Positions 17,366-26,483 of a stretch of 64,000 bases of DNA are shown piece after piece; within the stretch, counting starts at the first letter, position 1; each line of letters starts with the position of its first letter. The DNA comes from Pseudomonas poae (GTDB lineage: Bacteria; Pseudomonadota; Gammaproteobacteria; Pseudomonadales; Pseudomonadaceae): NCBI GenBank assembly GCA_028869255.1, contig CP110972.1, forward strand, positions 997,001 to 1,061,000, written 5' to 3'. The notes under the pieces are model-generated. The model was not told the DNA's origin. It saw nothing but the letters and a program-made list of their open reading frames with translations, and ran no database searches. The position numbers were made by a program, and so were the translations under genes.

Positions 17366-17387
17366 AAGTGCCCTCAAGGAGTATTCC

Positions 17388-18599
17388 GTGACGCCCTCAC
17401 TCACTTTATCGGCCTCGTCCGAGCGCCTGCCCATTGGCGCCTTGCTCGCGCTGGCCATGACCGGCTTCATTTGCATCGTCACCGAAACCCTGCCGGCCGG
17501 CCTGTTGCCGTTGATCAGCGAAGGCCTGGCGATTTCCCCGTCCATGGCCGGGCAGATGGTCACCGCCTATGCACTGGGCTCGGTTCTGGCGGTGATCCCC
17601 ATGACCATCGCCACGCGTGGCTGGCGCCGACGCAATGTGCTGTTGCTGACCATCGTCGGGTTTCTGCTGTTCAACTCCATCACTGCGCTGTCGTCGCACT
17701 ACGGCGTGACCTTGGTGGCACGCTTCTTTGCCGGGGTAGCGGCGGGGCTGGCCTGGAGCCTGCTGGCAGGGTATGCCCGGCGCATGGTCGCGCCCCATCA
17801 ACAGGGCAAGGCGCTGGCGCTGGCGATGGTCGGCACGCCGATTGCGCTGTCGCTGGGGGTACCGCTGGGTACCTGGCTGGGCGGCCTGGTCGGTTGGCGC
17901 AGCACCTTTGGTCTGATGTCGGCACTGACCCTGGTGCTGATCGTCTGGGTGCTGGTGAAAGTCCCGGACTACGCGCCGCAACCGGCCGATCAACGCCTGT
18001 CACTGGGTAAAGTGCTGAGCACACCCGGCGTGCGCCCCGTGCTGGCGGTGGTGATCAGCTGGATGCTGGCGCACAACATTCTGTACACCTACATCGCGCC
18101 GTTCGTAGCGTCGGCGGGTCTGGCCGAGCGTGTGGACCTGGTATTGCTGGTGTTCGGGATGGCAGCGTTGGCGGGCATCTGGATCACGGCCAGGCTGGTC
18201 GAGCCCTTGCTGCGTAAAACCGTGCTGGTGAGCCTGGCGACGTTTGCGGCGGTGAGCGTGTTGTTCGGTTTGCTGGGCAGTGTGCCGTGGGTGATTTACC
18301 TCGGCGTGGCGGTATGGGGCTTGACCTTTGGCGGCGCGGCGACCCTGCTGCAAACCGCCTTGGCGGATGCGGCGGGCGATGGCGCGGATGTGGCGTTGTC
18401 GTTGAACGTGGTGGCCTGGAACAGCGCGATTGCCGGCAGCGGCGTGGTCGGCGGGGTGTTGCTGCAAACCTGGGGTGTGGCAGCGTTTCCGTGGGCGATG
18501 CTGGGCTTGGTCGGCGTGGCGCTGGTGATCGCATGGAGTGCGCGTGGCCATGGCTTCAAGCCCGGGCGACGGGTTGGCAGCGTGACAGTGGCGCATTAA
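17388..18599 (+). CDS. MFS efflux transporter, DHA1 (sugar efflux/AraJ-like) type
   Basis: This inner-membrane protein of about 403 residues has twelve predicted membrane segments. The family's loop-2 motif is degenerate (RGWRRR region). AGLAWSLLAGYARRM and GVPLGTWLGG match motif C of drug/proton antiporters. The GTG at 17388 with AAGGAG seven bases ahead is the likely start. Its divergent TetR partner and shared operators point to induced export of a toxic compound, identity unknown. Confidence 0.87.
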   Translation: MTPSLTLSASSERLPIGALLALAMTGFICIVTETLPAGLLPLISEGLAISPSMAGQMVTAYALGSVLAVIPMTIATRGWRRRNVLLLTIVGFLLFNSITALSSHYGVTLVARFFAGVAAGLAWSLLAGYARRMVAPHQQGKALALAMVGTPIALSLGVPLGTWLGGLVGWRSTFGLMSALTLVLIVWVLVKVPDYAPQPADQRLSLGKVLSTPGVRPVLAVVISWMLAHNILYTYIAPFVASAGLAERVDLVLLVFGMAALAGIWITARLVEPLLRKTVLVSLATFAAVSVLFGLLGSVPWVIYLGVAVWGLTFGGAATLLQTALADAAGDGADVALSLNVVAWNSAIAGSGVVGGVLLQTWGVAAFPWAMLGLVGVALVIAWSARGHGFKPGRRVGSVTVAH

Positions 18600-18660
18600 A
18601 CCTTCGGGCCTTCGCCATAGGGTGTAGGCTGGGGCTCTATTTGTCAGATATAAGCCCGTC

Positions 18661-19095
18661 ATGTCCACGCTAAGCGAAGAGAGCCGCCAGATCGTAGCTT
18701 CTCTGGCGCACCGTGTTGGTCCCACCGCTGATATTGCAGGCATCGCCGAGGCGATCATTGCGATATTGCAGGACATGGACGCAGCACTCACGCCCATCAT
18801 CGGGCAGCAAGGGGTTGCGGCGCTGTTGCGACGCAGCCTGCACCTCAGCGTCTCCACCGATACGCGGCTGACCGGGCTGTATGACCCGGTGCAGGTCGCG
18901 ACTGACCGGGCAAGCCTCAAGGCCGTACTGCTTGCGCAAAACGCAGTCGATGCGCGCTTGTTCGGTGAGGTGCTGCTGACCACCTTTTACACGCTGCTGA
19001 CCACGCTGATCGGGCCTTCACTGAGCGCCCGACTGCTGCGCGACGTGTGGGAACCTTCTTTGAGCGACACCCCTTCGCAGGAAAATTCGCCATGA
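18661..19095 (+). CDS. Hypothetical protein, first gene of the KaiC-like operon
   Basis: This mainly helical protein of 144 residues has no signal peptide or membrane segment. No family was recognised. The stop overlaps the start of the KaiC-like gene by four bases (ATGA), so translation is likely coupled and the product may work with that ATPase. The ATG at 18661 is the only good start. Confidence 0.65.
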   Translation: MSTLSEESRQIVASLAHRVGPTADIAGIAEAIIAILQDMDAALTPIIGQQGVAALLRRSLHLSVSTDTRLTGLYDPVQVATDRASLKAVLLAQNAVDARLFGEVLLTTFYTLLTTLIGPSLSARLLRDVWEPSLSDTPSQENSP

Positions 19096-20552
19096 GCACC
19101 AAAGTAACTATCAACCGCCTGGCCACCGGTGTGCCAGGGCTGGACGAGGTGCTGGGCGGAGGATTGCCGGAGTTTTCGTTCAACCTGATCGCCGGTCCGC
19201 CCGGCTGTGGCAAAACCACGCTGGCGCATCAGATGATGTTCGCCCTCGCGACACCTGAGCGCCCCGCGCTGTTTTTTACCGTGCTGGGCGAGCCGCCGCT
19301 GAAGATGCTGCGTTACCAGCAGCAGTTCGACTTTTTTGATAACGATGCGGTCAACCAGTCGATCCGCTATATCAACCTTGCCGACGACACCCTGGCCGGG
19401 AACCTGGATGAAGTGCTGCGCCGGATCGTCAGCGAAGTGGAGGCGCACTCGCCGTCACTGGTGTTTGTCGACTCCTTCCGCTCGGTGGTGCTGGCCAGTC
19501 AGACCCAGCACAACCCCAACAACAACCTGCCGAATTTCGTCCAGCAACTGGGCATGTTGATGACCACCTGGCAGGCGACCACCTTCCTGATTGGTGAGTA
19601 CTTCACCGAAACCGACACCAACCCGATTTTTACCGTGGCCGACGGCCTGATCTGGCTGCGCCAGAGCGTCGAGCGCAATTCGATGGTGCGCAAGATGGAA
19701 ATCATGAAGATGCGCGGCCAGCCGACGTTGCCGGGGCTGCACACCTTTCGGATCGCCACCTCGGGTATCAAGGTCTTCGCACCCGCCACCTTCAACCCGG
19801 TTGAGTTACCCAGGACACTGCCGGTGCAGCGTCTGAAAATGGGCGTGCCGCGGCTCGACGAAATGCTCGGTGGTGGCCTGCCCAGAGGCTATTCGCTGTT
19901 GGTGGCGGGGCCGTCGGGCTCGGGCAAAAGCATTCTCGCGGCGACCTTCCTGGCCGAAGGCGCGCGCAATGGCGAGAAGGGCGTTATCGCGGTGTTCGAA
20001 CAACGGCCCAACCACTCGCAAAACGCGACGCTGGCCAACCTGATCGAGAGCGGGCAGGTCGGTCTGGTGGACAGCCGGGCGCCGGACCTGTCGATTGACG
20101 AAATCGTCCAGCTGCTGCTCGGCGAGATCCGCCGCTTGAGCGCTACGCGGGTGGTCATCGATTCGCTGTCGGGCTTTGAACTGGCGCTGGCGCCGACCTT
20201 CCGTGCGGATTTCCGTGAGTCGCTGTCGCGCATGGTCACGGCGTTGACCCGTGCCGGGGTCAGCGTATTGATGACCTCGGAGCTGGAAGACCGCTACACC
20301 GACCTGCGCTTCAGCCCCTACGGCACGGCGTTTCTGACGGATGCGATCATTGTGCAGCGCTACATCGAAGTGCGCAGCCGCCTGCTGCGGATCATGGCCG
20401 TGGTCAAGGTACGCGCCAGCGCCCACTCTGACGAACTGCGCCAATATCGCATCAATGACGAGGGCCTGCAGATTGGCGAGAGGCTCGCGGACCAGGAAGG
20501 ACTGCTCGGTGGTCGGCCGACTACCCAGCGTGCAGGCGACCCAAATGTTTGA
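19092..20552 (+). CDS. KaiC-like double-domain ATPase
   Basis: The 486-residue protein has two RecA-fold halves. Walker A motifs are GPPGCGKTT (about residue 35) and GPSGSGKS (about 275), each preceded by a KaiC-type lead-in: G-V-P-G-L-D-E-V-L-G-G-G-L and G-V-P-R-L-D-E-M-L-G-G-G-L. Walker B-type strands (LVFVDSF and VVIDSL) follow. These are the marks of bacterial KaiC relatives outside cyanobacteria, which are usually paired with a histidine kinase. No kaiA or kaiB is nearby. It is cotranscribed with the kinase that starts nine bases after its stop. Confidence 0.9.
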   Translation: MSTKVTINRLATGVPGLDEVLGGGLPEFSFNLIAGPPGCGKTTLAHQMMFALATPERPALFFTVLGEPPLKMLRYQQQFDFFDNDAVNQSIRYINLADDTLAGNLDEVLRRIVSEVEAHSPSLVFVDSFRSVVLASQTQHNPNNNLPNFVQQLGMLMTTWQATTFLIGEYFTETDTNPIFTVADGLIWLRQSVERNSMVRKMEIMKMRGQPTLPGLHTFRIATSGIKVFAPATFNPVELPRTLPVQRLKMGVPRLDEMLGGGLPRGYSLLVAGPSGSGKSILAATFLAEGARNGEKGVIAVFEQRPNHSQNATLANLIESGQVGLVDSRAPDLSIDEIVQLLLGEIRRLSATRVVIDSLSGFELALAPTFRADFRESLSRMVTALTRAGVSVLMTSELEDRYTDLRFSPYGTAFLTDAIIVQRYIEVRSRLLRIMAVVKVRASAHSDELRQYRINDEGLQIGERLADQEGLLGGRPTTQRAGDPNV

Positions 20553-20560
20553 GCTGAGCC

Positions 20561-21589
20561 ATGAGTAACAGCGCGGGAGAGGACGAGCGCAAGGTGGCCA
20601 GTGCTGCCCATGAACTCTTCCTGCTCGGCCAGAAAACGGTCGAGGCACGTGCCGTGCTGGCGGCATTGCAGCAACAACTGGGTGACGCCAACAGCCGCCT
20701 GGAGGATACCCGGCACGTCGAGCAACTGGTCGAGGCCAATCAGCAGTTGGTGCTGGCGATACTGCTGGCGCAATCCGACGGGGTGGCGACGCCTCACCGT
20801 GAGGAACTGCACCTGTTCCAGGAACTGCGCGAGGCCAACGCGCAACTGGTGATTGCTGCGCTGAGTGCCCAAGACCTTCAAGCAACAGCCGAACGTGCAC
20901 TGGGCCAGCAGAAAAGCATCCTGGCGATGGTGGCCCACGAACTGCGCAACCCGTTGACCCCGATCAGCCTGATTGCCGAGCGCATGGTCCGTTTGCCGAG
21001 CGACCAGTTGCCGCGAATGCGTGAGTTGATCGAGGGCCAGGTCCAGCATATTTCGCAGCTGGTCGACGACCTGCTGGATGTGTCCCGCGCCAGCACCGGC
21101 AAGCTGCGAATCAACCGCCGTGACGTGGATATGCTGCGCATCCTGAATGCCGCTATCGATGCCTGCAGCGCGGTGATGATCACGCGAAAACAGCAATTCG
21201 ATGTCGAGCTGCCGGACGCCATCCTGCCGATGCAGGCTGACCCTGTGCGGCTTGCGCAGATCCTGCACAACCTGCTGGGCAACGCGGCCAAGTACACCCC
21301 CGCCGGTGGCAGCATCAAGATGGCTGTCAGCGTAGAGGCCGAGTTTTTGCGGATCAGTATTGCCGACAACGGCATCGGCGTTACCGCCAAGGCACTGCCG
21401 TTTATTTTTGACCCTTACGTGCAAGACGCGCACGCGATTGGTTTCAACAGTGCCGGCCTGGGCATTGGCTTGACGGTGGTGCGCGAACTGGTCGAAGCTC
21501 ACGGCGGGACTGTGACCGGCACCAGCGAAGGGCACGGCAAGGGCAGCGAGTTTGTGGTGAGGCTGCCCCTATTGGTGCCGCTGCCCTGA
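20561..21589 (+). CDS. Sensor histidine kinase, partner of the KaiC-like protein
   Basis: The 342-residue protein lacks membrane segments and is therefore cytoplasmic. A helical, probably coiled-coil N-terminal region (residues 1-110) leads to the H-box VAHELRNPLTP (His near 126), the N-box NLLGNAAKYTP, and G-boxes DNGIG and GLGIGL. It should autophosphorylate and pass phosphate to an unlinked response regulator, as none is encoded here. The N-terminal helices may bind the KaiC-like protein (inference from the operon). A CCCTGA-ACA-TCAGGG hairpin straddles its stop and that of the convergent next gene. Confidence 0.9.
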   Translation: MSNSAGEDERKVASAAHELFLLGQKTVEARAVLAALQQQLGDANSRLEDTRHVEQLVEANQQLVLAILLAQSDGVATPHREELHLFQELREANAQLVIAALSAQDLQATAERALGQQKSILAMVAHELRNPLTPISLIAERMVRLPSDQLPRMRELIEGQVQHISQLVDDLLDVSRASTGKLRINRRDVDMLRILNAAIDACSAVMITRKQQFDVELPDAILPMQADPVRLAQILHNLLGNAAKYTPAGGSIKMAVSVEAEFLRISIADNGIGVTAKALPFIFDPYVQDAHAIGFNSAGLGIGLTVVRELVEAHGGTVTGTSEGHGKGSEFVVRLPLLVPLP

Positions 21590-21592
21590 ACA

Positions 21593-22654
21593 TCAGGGGA
21601 TCAAGCGTGCAGCCCGCAACTGATCGAACACATCGAAAAACGCCTGGTCGCTGGCCTGGTAGCCGGTGAAGCCCATCTTCCGGCTCTTGGACATATCCGT
21701 GACCACCTCGATCGGCCGCCCCAGGTCGGCATCGGTGTGCCAAGGCGAGACCAGTCGGTGGATATCGGTTTCTTTCAGGCCGTGTTCCGTGGCGATCTGG
21801 CTCCACGCGGCCTGATCGTTAGCCATCTGCGTTTCCAGCAGTGAGGGCGCGGCGGGGAACTCTGCGGGCGTAAGGTCGAAGTACTCGGCGATCTGGCCCC
21901 ACATCCAGTTCCAACGGAAGACGTCGCCATTGGTGATATTGAATGCCTGGTTGGCCGCAGCCGGAGTAGTGGCCGCCCATAGTTGTTGCTTGGCCAGTTG
22001 CCGTGCATCAGTCATGTCGGTGAGGCTGTCCCACTGCACGCGCGAGCCTGGGAATACAAATGGGCGACCGGTGTGTTTGCAGACACTGGCGTAGACGGCG
22101 AGGGTGGTCGCCATGTTCATCGCGTTGCCCACGGCCACGCCGGTGACGGTGTGCGGGCGGTGCACGCTCCAGGTGAAGCCATCCTGTTTTGCGGCAGCGA
22201 ACACTTCGTCTTCTTGGGCGTAGTAGAAGTTCTCTACGTCCAGGCGGTCTTGTTCTTCGCGAAACGGTGTTTGCGGCAGGCTGCCCTTGCCGTAGTTTTC
22301 GAACGGGCCGAGGTAGTGCTTCAAACCGGTGACCAGCGCCACGTGCTGCACGCTGCCGGCGGGGCGCACGGCGTCCAGCACGTTGCGCACCATCGCGGCG
22401 TTCACTCGGATATTTTCGGCTTCGGTGGCTTGGCGTGACCAGGTGGTGATGAACACATGGGTCGGCTGCAGGTCTGCCAGTGCCTTGTGCAGTGATGCCG
22501 GATCTTGCAGGTCGGCAGCCACCGGGATCACCCCCGGCACCTGCGATGGCTGACGGGACAGCGCGGCGACCTGCCATTGGTTATCGAGCAGTAACTGGGT
22601 GATGGCGCTGCCAACGATGCCGCTGGCGCCGACGACTAATGCGGTCTGGGTCAT
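21593..22654 (-). CDS. SDR family reductase, PRISE (iridoid synthase-like) type
   Basis: The protein has 353 residues. The N-terminal VVGASGIVG cofactor loop is followed by the PRISE hallmark segments TGLKHYLGPFENYG and NFYYAQEDE; in that family the Lys and Tyr take part in enone reduction. The start at 22654 has CGGGAG before it and is preferred over longer options. Members reduce C=C bonds of enones with NADPH. It stands alone, convergent with the KaiC operon and divergent from the nuclease gene. Confidence 0.87.
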   Translation of the reverse strand: MTQTALVVGASGIVGSAITQLLLDNQWQVAALSRQPSQVPGVIPVAADLQDPASLHKALADLQPTHVFITTWSRQATEAENIRVNAAMVRNVLDAVRPAGSVQHVALVTGLKHYLGPFENYGKGSLPQTPFREEQDRLDVENFYYAQEDEVFAAAKQDGFTWSVHRPHTVTGVAVGNAMNMATTLAVYASVCKHTGRPFVFPGSRVQWDSLTDMTDARQLAKQQLWAATTPAAANQAFNITNGDVFRWNWMWGQIAEYFDLTPAEFPAAPSLLETQMANDQAAWSQIATEHGLKETDIHRLVSPWHTDADLGRPIEVVTDMSKSRKMGFTGYQASDQAFFDVFDQLRAARLIP

Positions 22655-22810
22655 AACGTTCTCCCGAGGATGTAGGGTTCTGAACGCGCCCAGGTGGCAC
22701 AGGTTCAACCTTATCCGCGAGCTTGCGGCACCAAACAGCCTTATCAGGGTCCATACGCCCCGCACGATCATTCGCGCTTGTCTGTTTACCCTCACCATAA
22801 GATCTAACGC

Positions 22811-23608
22811 ATGTACCTACGCACCATTGCAGTCGGGCTTTCGGCCCTTGTTTTGCTTTCCACCGCGGTAGACGCCCGCAGCCTGGCAAACCCTTATACC
22901 CCCACGCAGCAACGCGCCTCGTTCGAGGGCTGCGCTGAACTCTTCCCAAGTAAAACCCCGATTAACACCGCCAGCGTGCCGGCCACCATGAAACCCTTGG
23001 CGTTGTGCTCCGACACTTTTGCGGTGCTGTACTCGCAAGCCAGCAAGACCCCGCTGGTGGTGGTCGAGCGCCTGAATGCCGCGCAATTGCAGGAGGCCAA
23101 GGGCGAGGAACGCACCAATCAGTTCTACCCCGATCCGCGTATTCCCAAGGCGGGGCGCGCCGAGTTGAGCGACTACCGCAGCCAGCATCCGGCCGTTGAC
23201 CGTGGCCACCAGGCCCCGGCCGCCGATGCCCCGAACGCGCACGCCATGGCCCAGTCTTTTGCGCTGTCGAACATGGTGCCGCAAGACCCTACCAACAACC
23301 GCAAGATCTGGAGCAAGGTCGAGGCCGACGTGCGCAAGTTCGCCAAGCGCGCCGGTGGCGATGTGTATGTGTTTACCGGCCCGCTGTTCGACCCGGGCTA
23401 CGGCACCATTGGCGACAATAAGGTCTGGGTACCGACGCGCCTGTTCAAACTGGTGTATGACGCCTCGTCCAAACGTGCGTGGGCCTATGTGCTGCCCAAC
23501 GCCGAAACCCGGATCCAGAAGCCGATGGACTACGACACCTTTGTGAAGAGCACCGGGCTCAAGTTGCTGGGGAATCTTCCGGTTTCGGGGTCGGTAGGGC
23601 GCACGTGA
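22811..23608 (+). CDS. Secreted DNA/RNA non-specific endonuclease
   Basis: The 265-residue protein has a signal peptide (about residues 1-22, ending VDA) and the NUC1-type active site DRGHQAPAAD, whose His is the general base. NMVPQDPTNNRKIW supplies the metal-binding Asn. Such enzymes cleave single- and double-stranded nucleic acid outside the cytoplasm, for nutrition or competition. No immunity gene is evident next to it. Its last 50 bases overlap the 3' end of the convergent MFS gene. Confidence 0.9.
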   Translation: MYLRTIAVGLSALVLLSTAVDARSLANPYTPTQQRASFEGCAELFPSKTPINTASVPATMKPLALCSDTFAVLYSQASKTPLVVVERLNAAQLQEAKGEERTNQFYPDPRIPKAGRAELSDYRSQHPAVDRGHQAPAADAPNAHAMAQSFALSNMVPQDPTNNRKIWSKVEADVRKFAKRAGGDVYVFTGPLFDPGYGTIGDNKVWVPTRLFKLVYDASSKRAWAYVLPNAETRIQKPMDYDTFVKSTGLKLLGNLPVSGSVGRT

Positions 23609-24827
23609 TCGACGTCGGTCGATCCAGCCGCCGCTTGAGGGTGTAGAGCGCCACTCCCACCGCCAGAACCCCCGACAGCGCGCCGACCCCCAGTGCCCAG
23701 CGCGGGCCCAGGTGGTCGGCGACCCAACCGACAATGGGCGCGCCAATTGGCGTGCCGCCCAGTGCCACGCCGACACGCAAGGCAATCACACGGCCGCGCA
23801 TGGCCGGTTCGGTGGTGAGTTGCATCAGGCTGTTGGTGGTATTGCTGAAGGTCATGGCGCCCACGCCAATAATCACCAGTGCCACAGCGAACGTCCAATA
23901 GTTTGGCGCCATGGCCGCCAGGGTGCAGCCCACCCCGAACACCGCCGCACCGCTCAGTAACGACTTGAACTGTGGCCGCTCGCGGCCGGCGGCCAGCAGC
24001 GCGCCGGCGATGGTGCCGATGGCCAGGGTCGAGGACAGCAGGCCGTAACCACGCGCATCGGTATGGAACGCCGTCACGGCCATGGTCGAGATGAAAATCG
24101 GGAAGTTCATGCCGAAGGTGCCGATCAGAAACAGCATCAGCAAGATCGCCTTCAGGTCCGGTCGCGCCCACACGTAGCGCAAGCCCTCGGTCAGGCTGCC
24201 TTTGGTGCGCAGGGCGCGAACCTTGGCATGCTGCCCCGAGACCCGCAGCAAAAACAGCGAGGCCAGCACCGCAAAAAAACTGCTGCCGTTGAGTAGAAAT
24301 GCCCAGCCGGTGCCCACCGAGGCAATGGTCAGCCCGGCCACTGCCGGGCCGAGCATGCGCGCCATATTGAACGAGGTGGAATTGAGCGCGATGGCGTTGG
24401 ACAAGTCCTTCTCGCCCACCAGTTCCGCCACGAAAATCTGCCGCACCGGCGCATCGAATGCCGAAGCGCAGCCGGATAAAAACGCGAACACATACACGTG
24501 CCACAACTCGACAAAACCGGTGATAGTGAACACCCCCAGCGTCAGCGCGAGGAGCCCCATGACCGCCTGGGTGACGATCAGCAACTTGCGCTGGTCGTAG
24601 TGGTCGGCGGCAAAACCGGTCCATGGCAGCAGCAGCAACTGTGGCCCGAACTGCAACGACATGACGATGCCCACCGCGGCGGCGTTATGCGGGGTGAGCT
24701 GGGTGAGCACCAGCCAGTCCTGCGCGGTGCGTTGCATCCAGGTGCCGATATTGGAGACCAGCGCACCGGCCGCCCAGATGCGGTAGTTGGGGCTGCGCAG
24801 GGAACGGAAGGTACCGAGCAAACTCAT
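23559..24827 (-). CDS. MFS transporter, enterobactin/multidrug exporter (MFS_3) type
   Basis: This 422-residue inner-membrane protein has twelve predicted segments. N-terminal FRSLRSPNYRIWAAG, the loop FAADHYDQRK and the segment FDAPVRQIFVAELVG are typical of the EntS-like exporters. The substrate cannot be inferred. Its 3' end overlaps the nuclease gene on the opposite strand. Upstream lies the REPIN array rather than a partner gene. Confidence 0.87.
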   Translation of the reverse strand: MSLLGTFRSLRSPNYRIWAAGALVSNIGTWMQRTAQDWLVLTQLTPHNAAAVGIVMSLQFGPQLLLLPWTGFAADHYDQRKLLIVTQAVMGLLALTLGVFTITGFVELWHVYVFAFLSGCASAFDAPVRQIFVAELVGEKDLSNAIALNSTSFNMARMLGPAVAGLTIASVGTGWAFLLNGSSFFAVLASLFLLRVSGQHAKVRALRTKGSLTEGLRYVWARPDLKAILLMLFLIGTFGMNFPIFISTMAVTAFHTDARGYGLLSSTLAIGTIAGALLAAGRERPQFKSLLSGAAVFGVGCTLAAMAPNYWTFAVALVIIGVGAMTFSNTTNSLMQLTTEPAMRGRVIALRVGVALGGTPIGAPIVGWVADHLGPRWALGVGALSGVLAVGVALYTLKRRLDRPTSITCALPTPKPEDSPAT

Positions 24828-24906
24828 GGCGGTGTTCGTTACTCCTCAAGCAGAGCAGGCAGATTGGAAGATGACCTGGCTACATTGTTCAACCACAGTG
24901 AACATC

Positions 24907-25768
24907 AATGTAGGCGTTGTCGAGCCCCAGCGAGGCTACGAAGGCGGCGGCACTGCCGACCTCTGCGTTGCCTGACCCACCGCCATCGCAGCCTCGCTAA
25001 AGCTCGACAGCTCCCACAGGGGATTGTCGGCAGTGCTCGGATTTTGGTTCACAGGGCCCGTGCGGCGGATGCAGTCCCCACCAGCAATGAAGATCAAATG
25101 TGGGAGTTGTCGAGCCCCAGCGAGGCTACGAAGGCGGCGGCATTGCCGACCTCTGTGTGCCTGACCCACCGCTATCGCAGCCTCGCTAAAGCTCGACAGC
25201 TCCCACAGGGGATTGTCGGTGTTTGTCGGATTTTGGTTCACAGGGCCCATGCGGCGGATGCAGTCCCCACCAGCAATGAAGATCAAATGTGGGAGTTGTC
25301 GAGCCCCAGCGAGGCTACGAAGGCGTTGCCTGACCCACCGCCATCGCAGCCTCGCTAAAGCTCGACAGCTCCCACAGGGGATTGTCGGTGTTTGTCGGAT
25401 TTTGGTTCACAGGGCCCGTGCGGCAGATGCAGTCCCCACCAGCAATGAAGATCAAATGTGGGAGTTGTCGAGCCCCAGCGAGGCTACGAAGGCGGCGTCA
25501 CTGCCAACCTCTGTGTGCCTGACCCACCGCCTTCGCAGCCTCGCTAAAGCTCGACAGCTCCCACAGGGGATTGTCGGTGTTTGTCGGATTTTGGTTCACA
25601 GGGCCCCTGCGGCAGATGCAGTCCCCATCAGCAATGAAGATCAAATGTGGGAGTTGTCGAGCCCCAGCGAGGCTACGAAGGCGGCGGCACTGCCGACCTC
25701 TGTGTGCCTGACCCACCGCTATCGCAGCCTCGCTAAAGCTCGACAGCTCCCACAGGGGATTGTTGGCG
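24907..25768. repeat. Five tandem REPIN/BIME-like units, period about 189 bp
   Basis: Units begin near 24909, 25099, 25288, 25457 and 25646, so the spacing is 190, 189, 169 and 189. The third unit has lost about 20 bases. Each unit holds a REP-like arm (TGGGAGTTGTCGAGC) facing an inverted arm (GCTCGACAGCTCCCA) with GCGAGGCT/AGCCTCGC inside. A conserved spacer of about 80 bases (GGGGATTGTCGG...) follows; the fifth unit ends after its inverted arm. Spacing and inner structure exclude CRISPR. Open frames run through because 189 is a multiple of three, but they are repeats and not genes. Confidence 0.9.
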
Positions 25769-25936
25769 GTGGTGCTGCTGTTCTTCCGGCGTTGAGGGCG
25801 GGCGCGCTGTTCGCCGAGTAACTGCTACGTGTCCGAATCCGTCCCAAAGTGGTCTGGAGCGCGCCTGTTGCTAACCTACGGGCGTGCCTACCATGGCTTG
25901 CATCAACCCTGAACCGCAAGCCACCAGGAGCCACCC

Positions 25937-26479
25937 ATGAGCCGCAAAGCGCTGATCGTGATCGATGCCCAACATTCGTTTCGTCATTCAACCTACTGGT
26001 CCGAAAATGACTTGTCAGCTTACCTGGAAAAACAGCAGGCTCTGATCGACGGGTGTGTTCAGCAAGGCATCCCGGTGATACAAGTTTTCCATGTAGAAGA
26101 GCAGGGGCATTTTTCGCTGGCCTCAGGCAATGTCAGAACCTTGAGCGAGCTGTCGATCAACCCCGAGTTGATTATTCACAAGCGCTACCACAGCGCCTTC
26201 GCCGGAACGCCCTTGGCTGCCCGGTTAACGGAAAGGGGCATCACCACGGTGATCATCAGCGGCATTCGCACCGAACAGTGCTGTGAAACCACCACGCGGC
26301 AGGCGTCGGACAGCGGCTTTACAGTGGACTTTGTCAGTGAAGCGACGCTGACCTTCCCCATGACCCACGTACGCAGCGGCCGCGTCTACACACCGGCGCA
26401 GATTCGCGAGCGTACCGAGCTGGTACTGGAAGACCGCTTTGCGCGCATCGCCACCGTCGCCCAGGCATTGGAGGGTTGA
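25937..26479 (+). CDS. Cysteine hydrolase, isochorismatase family
   Basis: The 180-residue protein has the triad positions of the family: Asp in LIVIDAQHSF, Lys in IIHKRYHSAF, and Cys in SGIRTEQCCETT. Family members hydrolyse nicotinamide, isochorismate, ureido and similar amides. The next gene, a GlxA regulator, starts five bases after its stop, so the pair is cotranscribed and the regulator may control it. The substrate cannot be read. Confidence 0.88.
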   Translation: MSRKALIVIDAQHSFRHSTYWSENDLSAYLEKQQALIDGCVQQGIPVIQVFHVEEQGHFSLASGNVRTLSELSINPELIIHKRYHSAFAGTPLAARLTERGITTVIISGIRTEQCCETTTRQASDSGFTVDFVSEATLTFPMTHVRSGRVYTPAQIRERTELVLEDRFARIATVAQALEG

Positions 26480-26483
26480 ACCC

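Noticed and set aside
24907..25768. CRISPR array
   Set aside because: The repeated unit is about 189 bases with conserved, not variable, spacers and no cas genes.
24498..25821. Long rightward open frames across the repeat array, with a 63-residue peptide repeat
   Set aside because: They are the REPIN repeats read in frame (period 189). There is no ribosome site, and amino acid content follows the palindromes.
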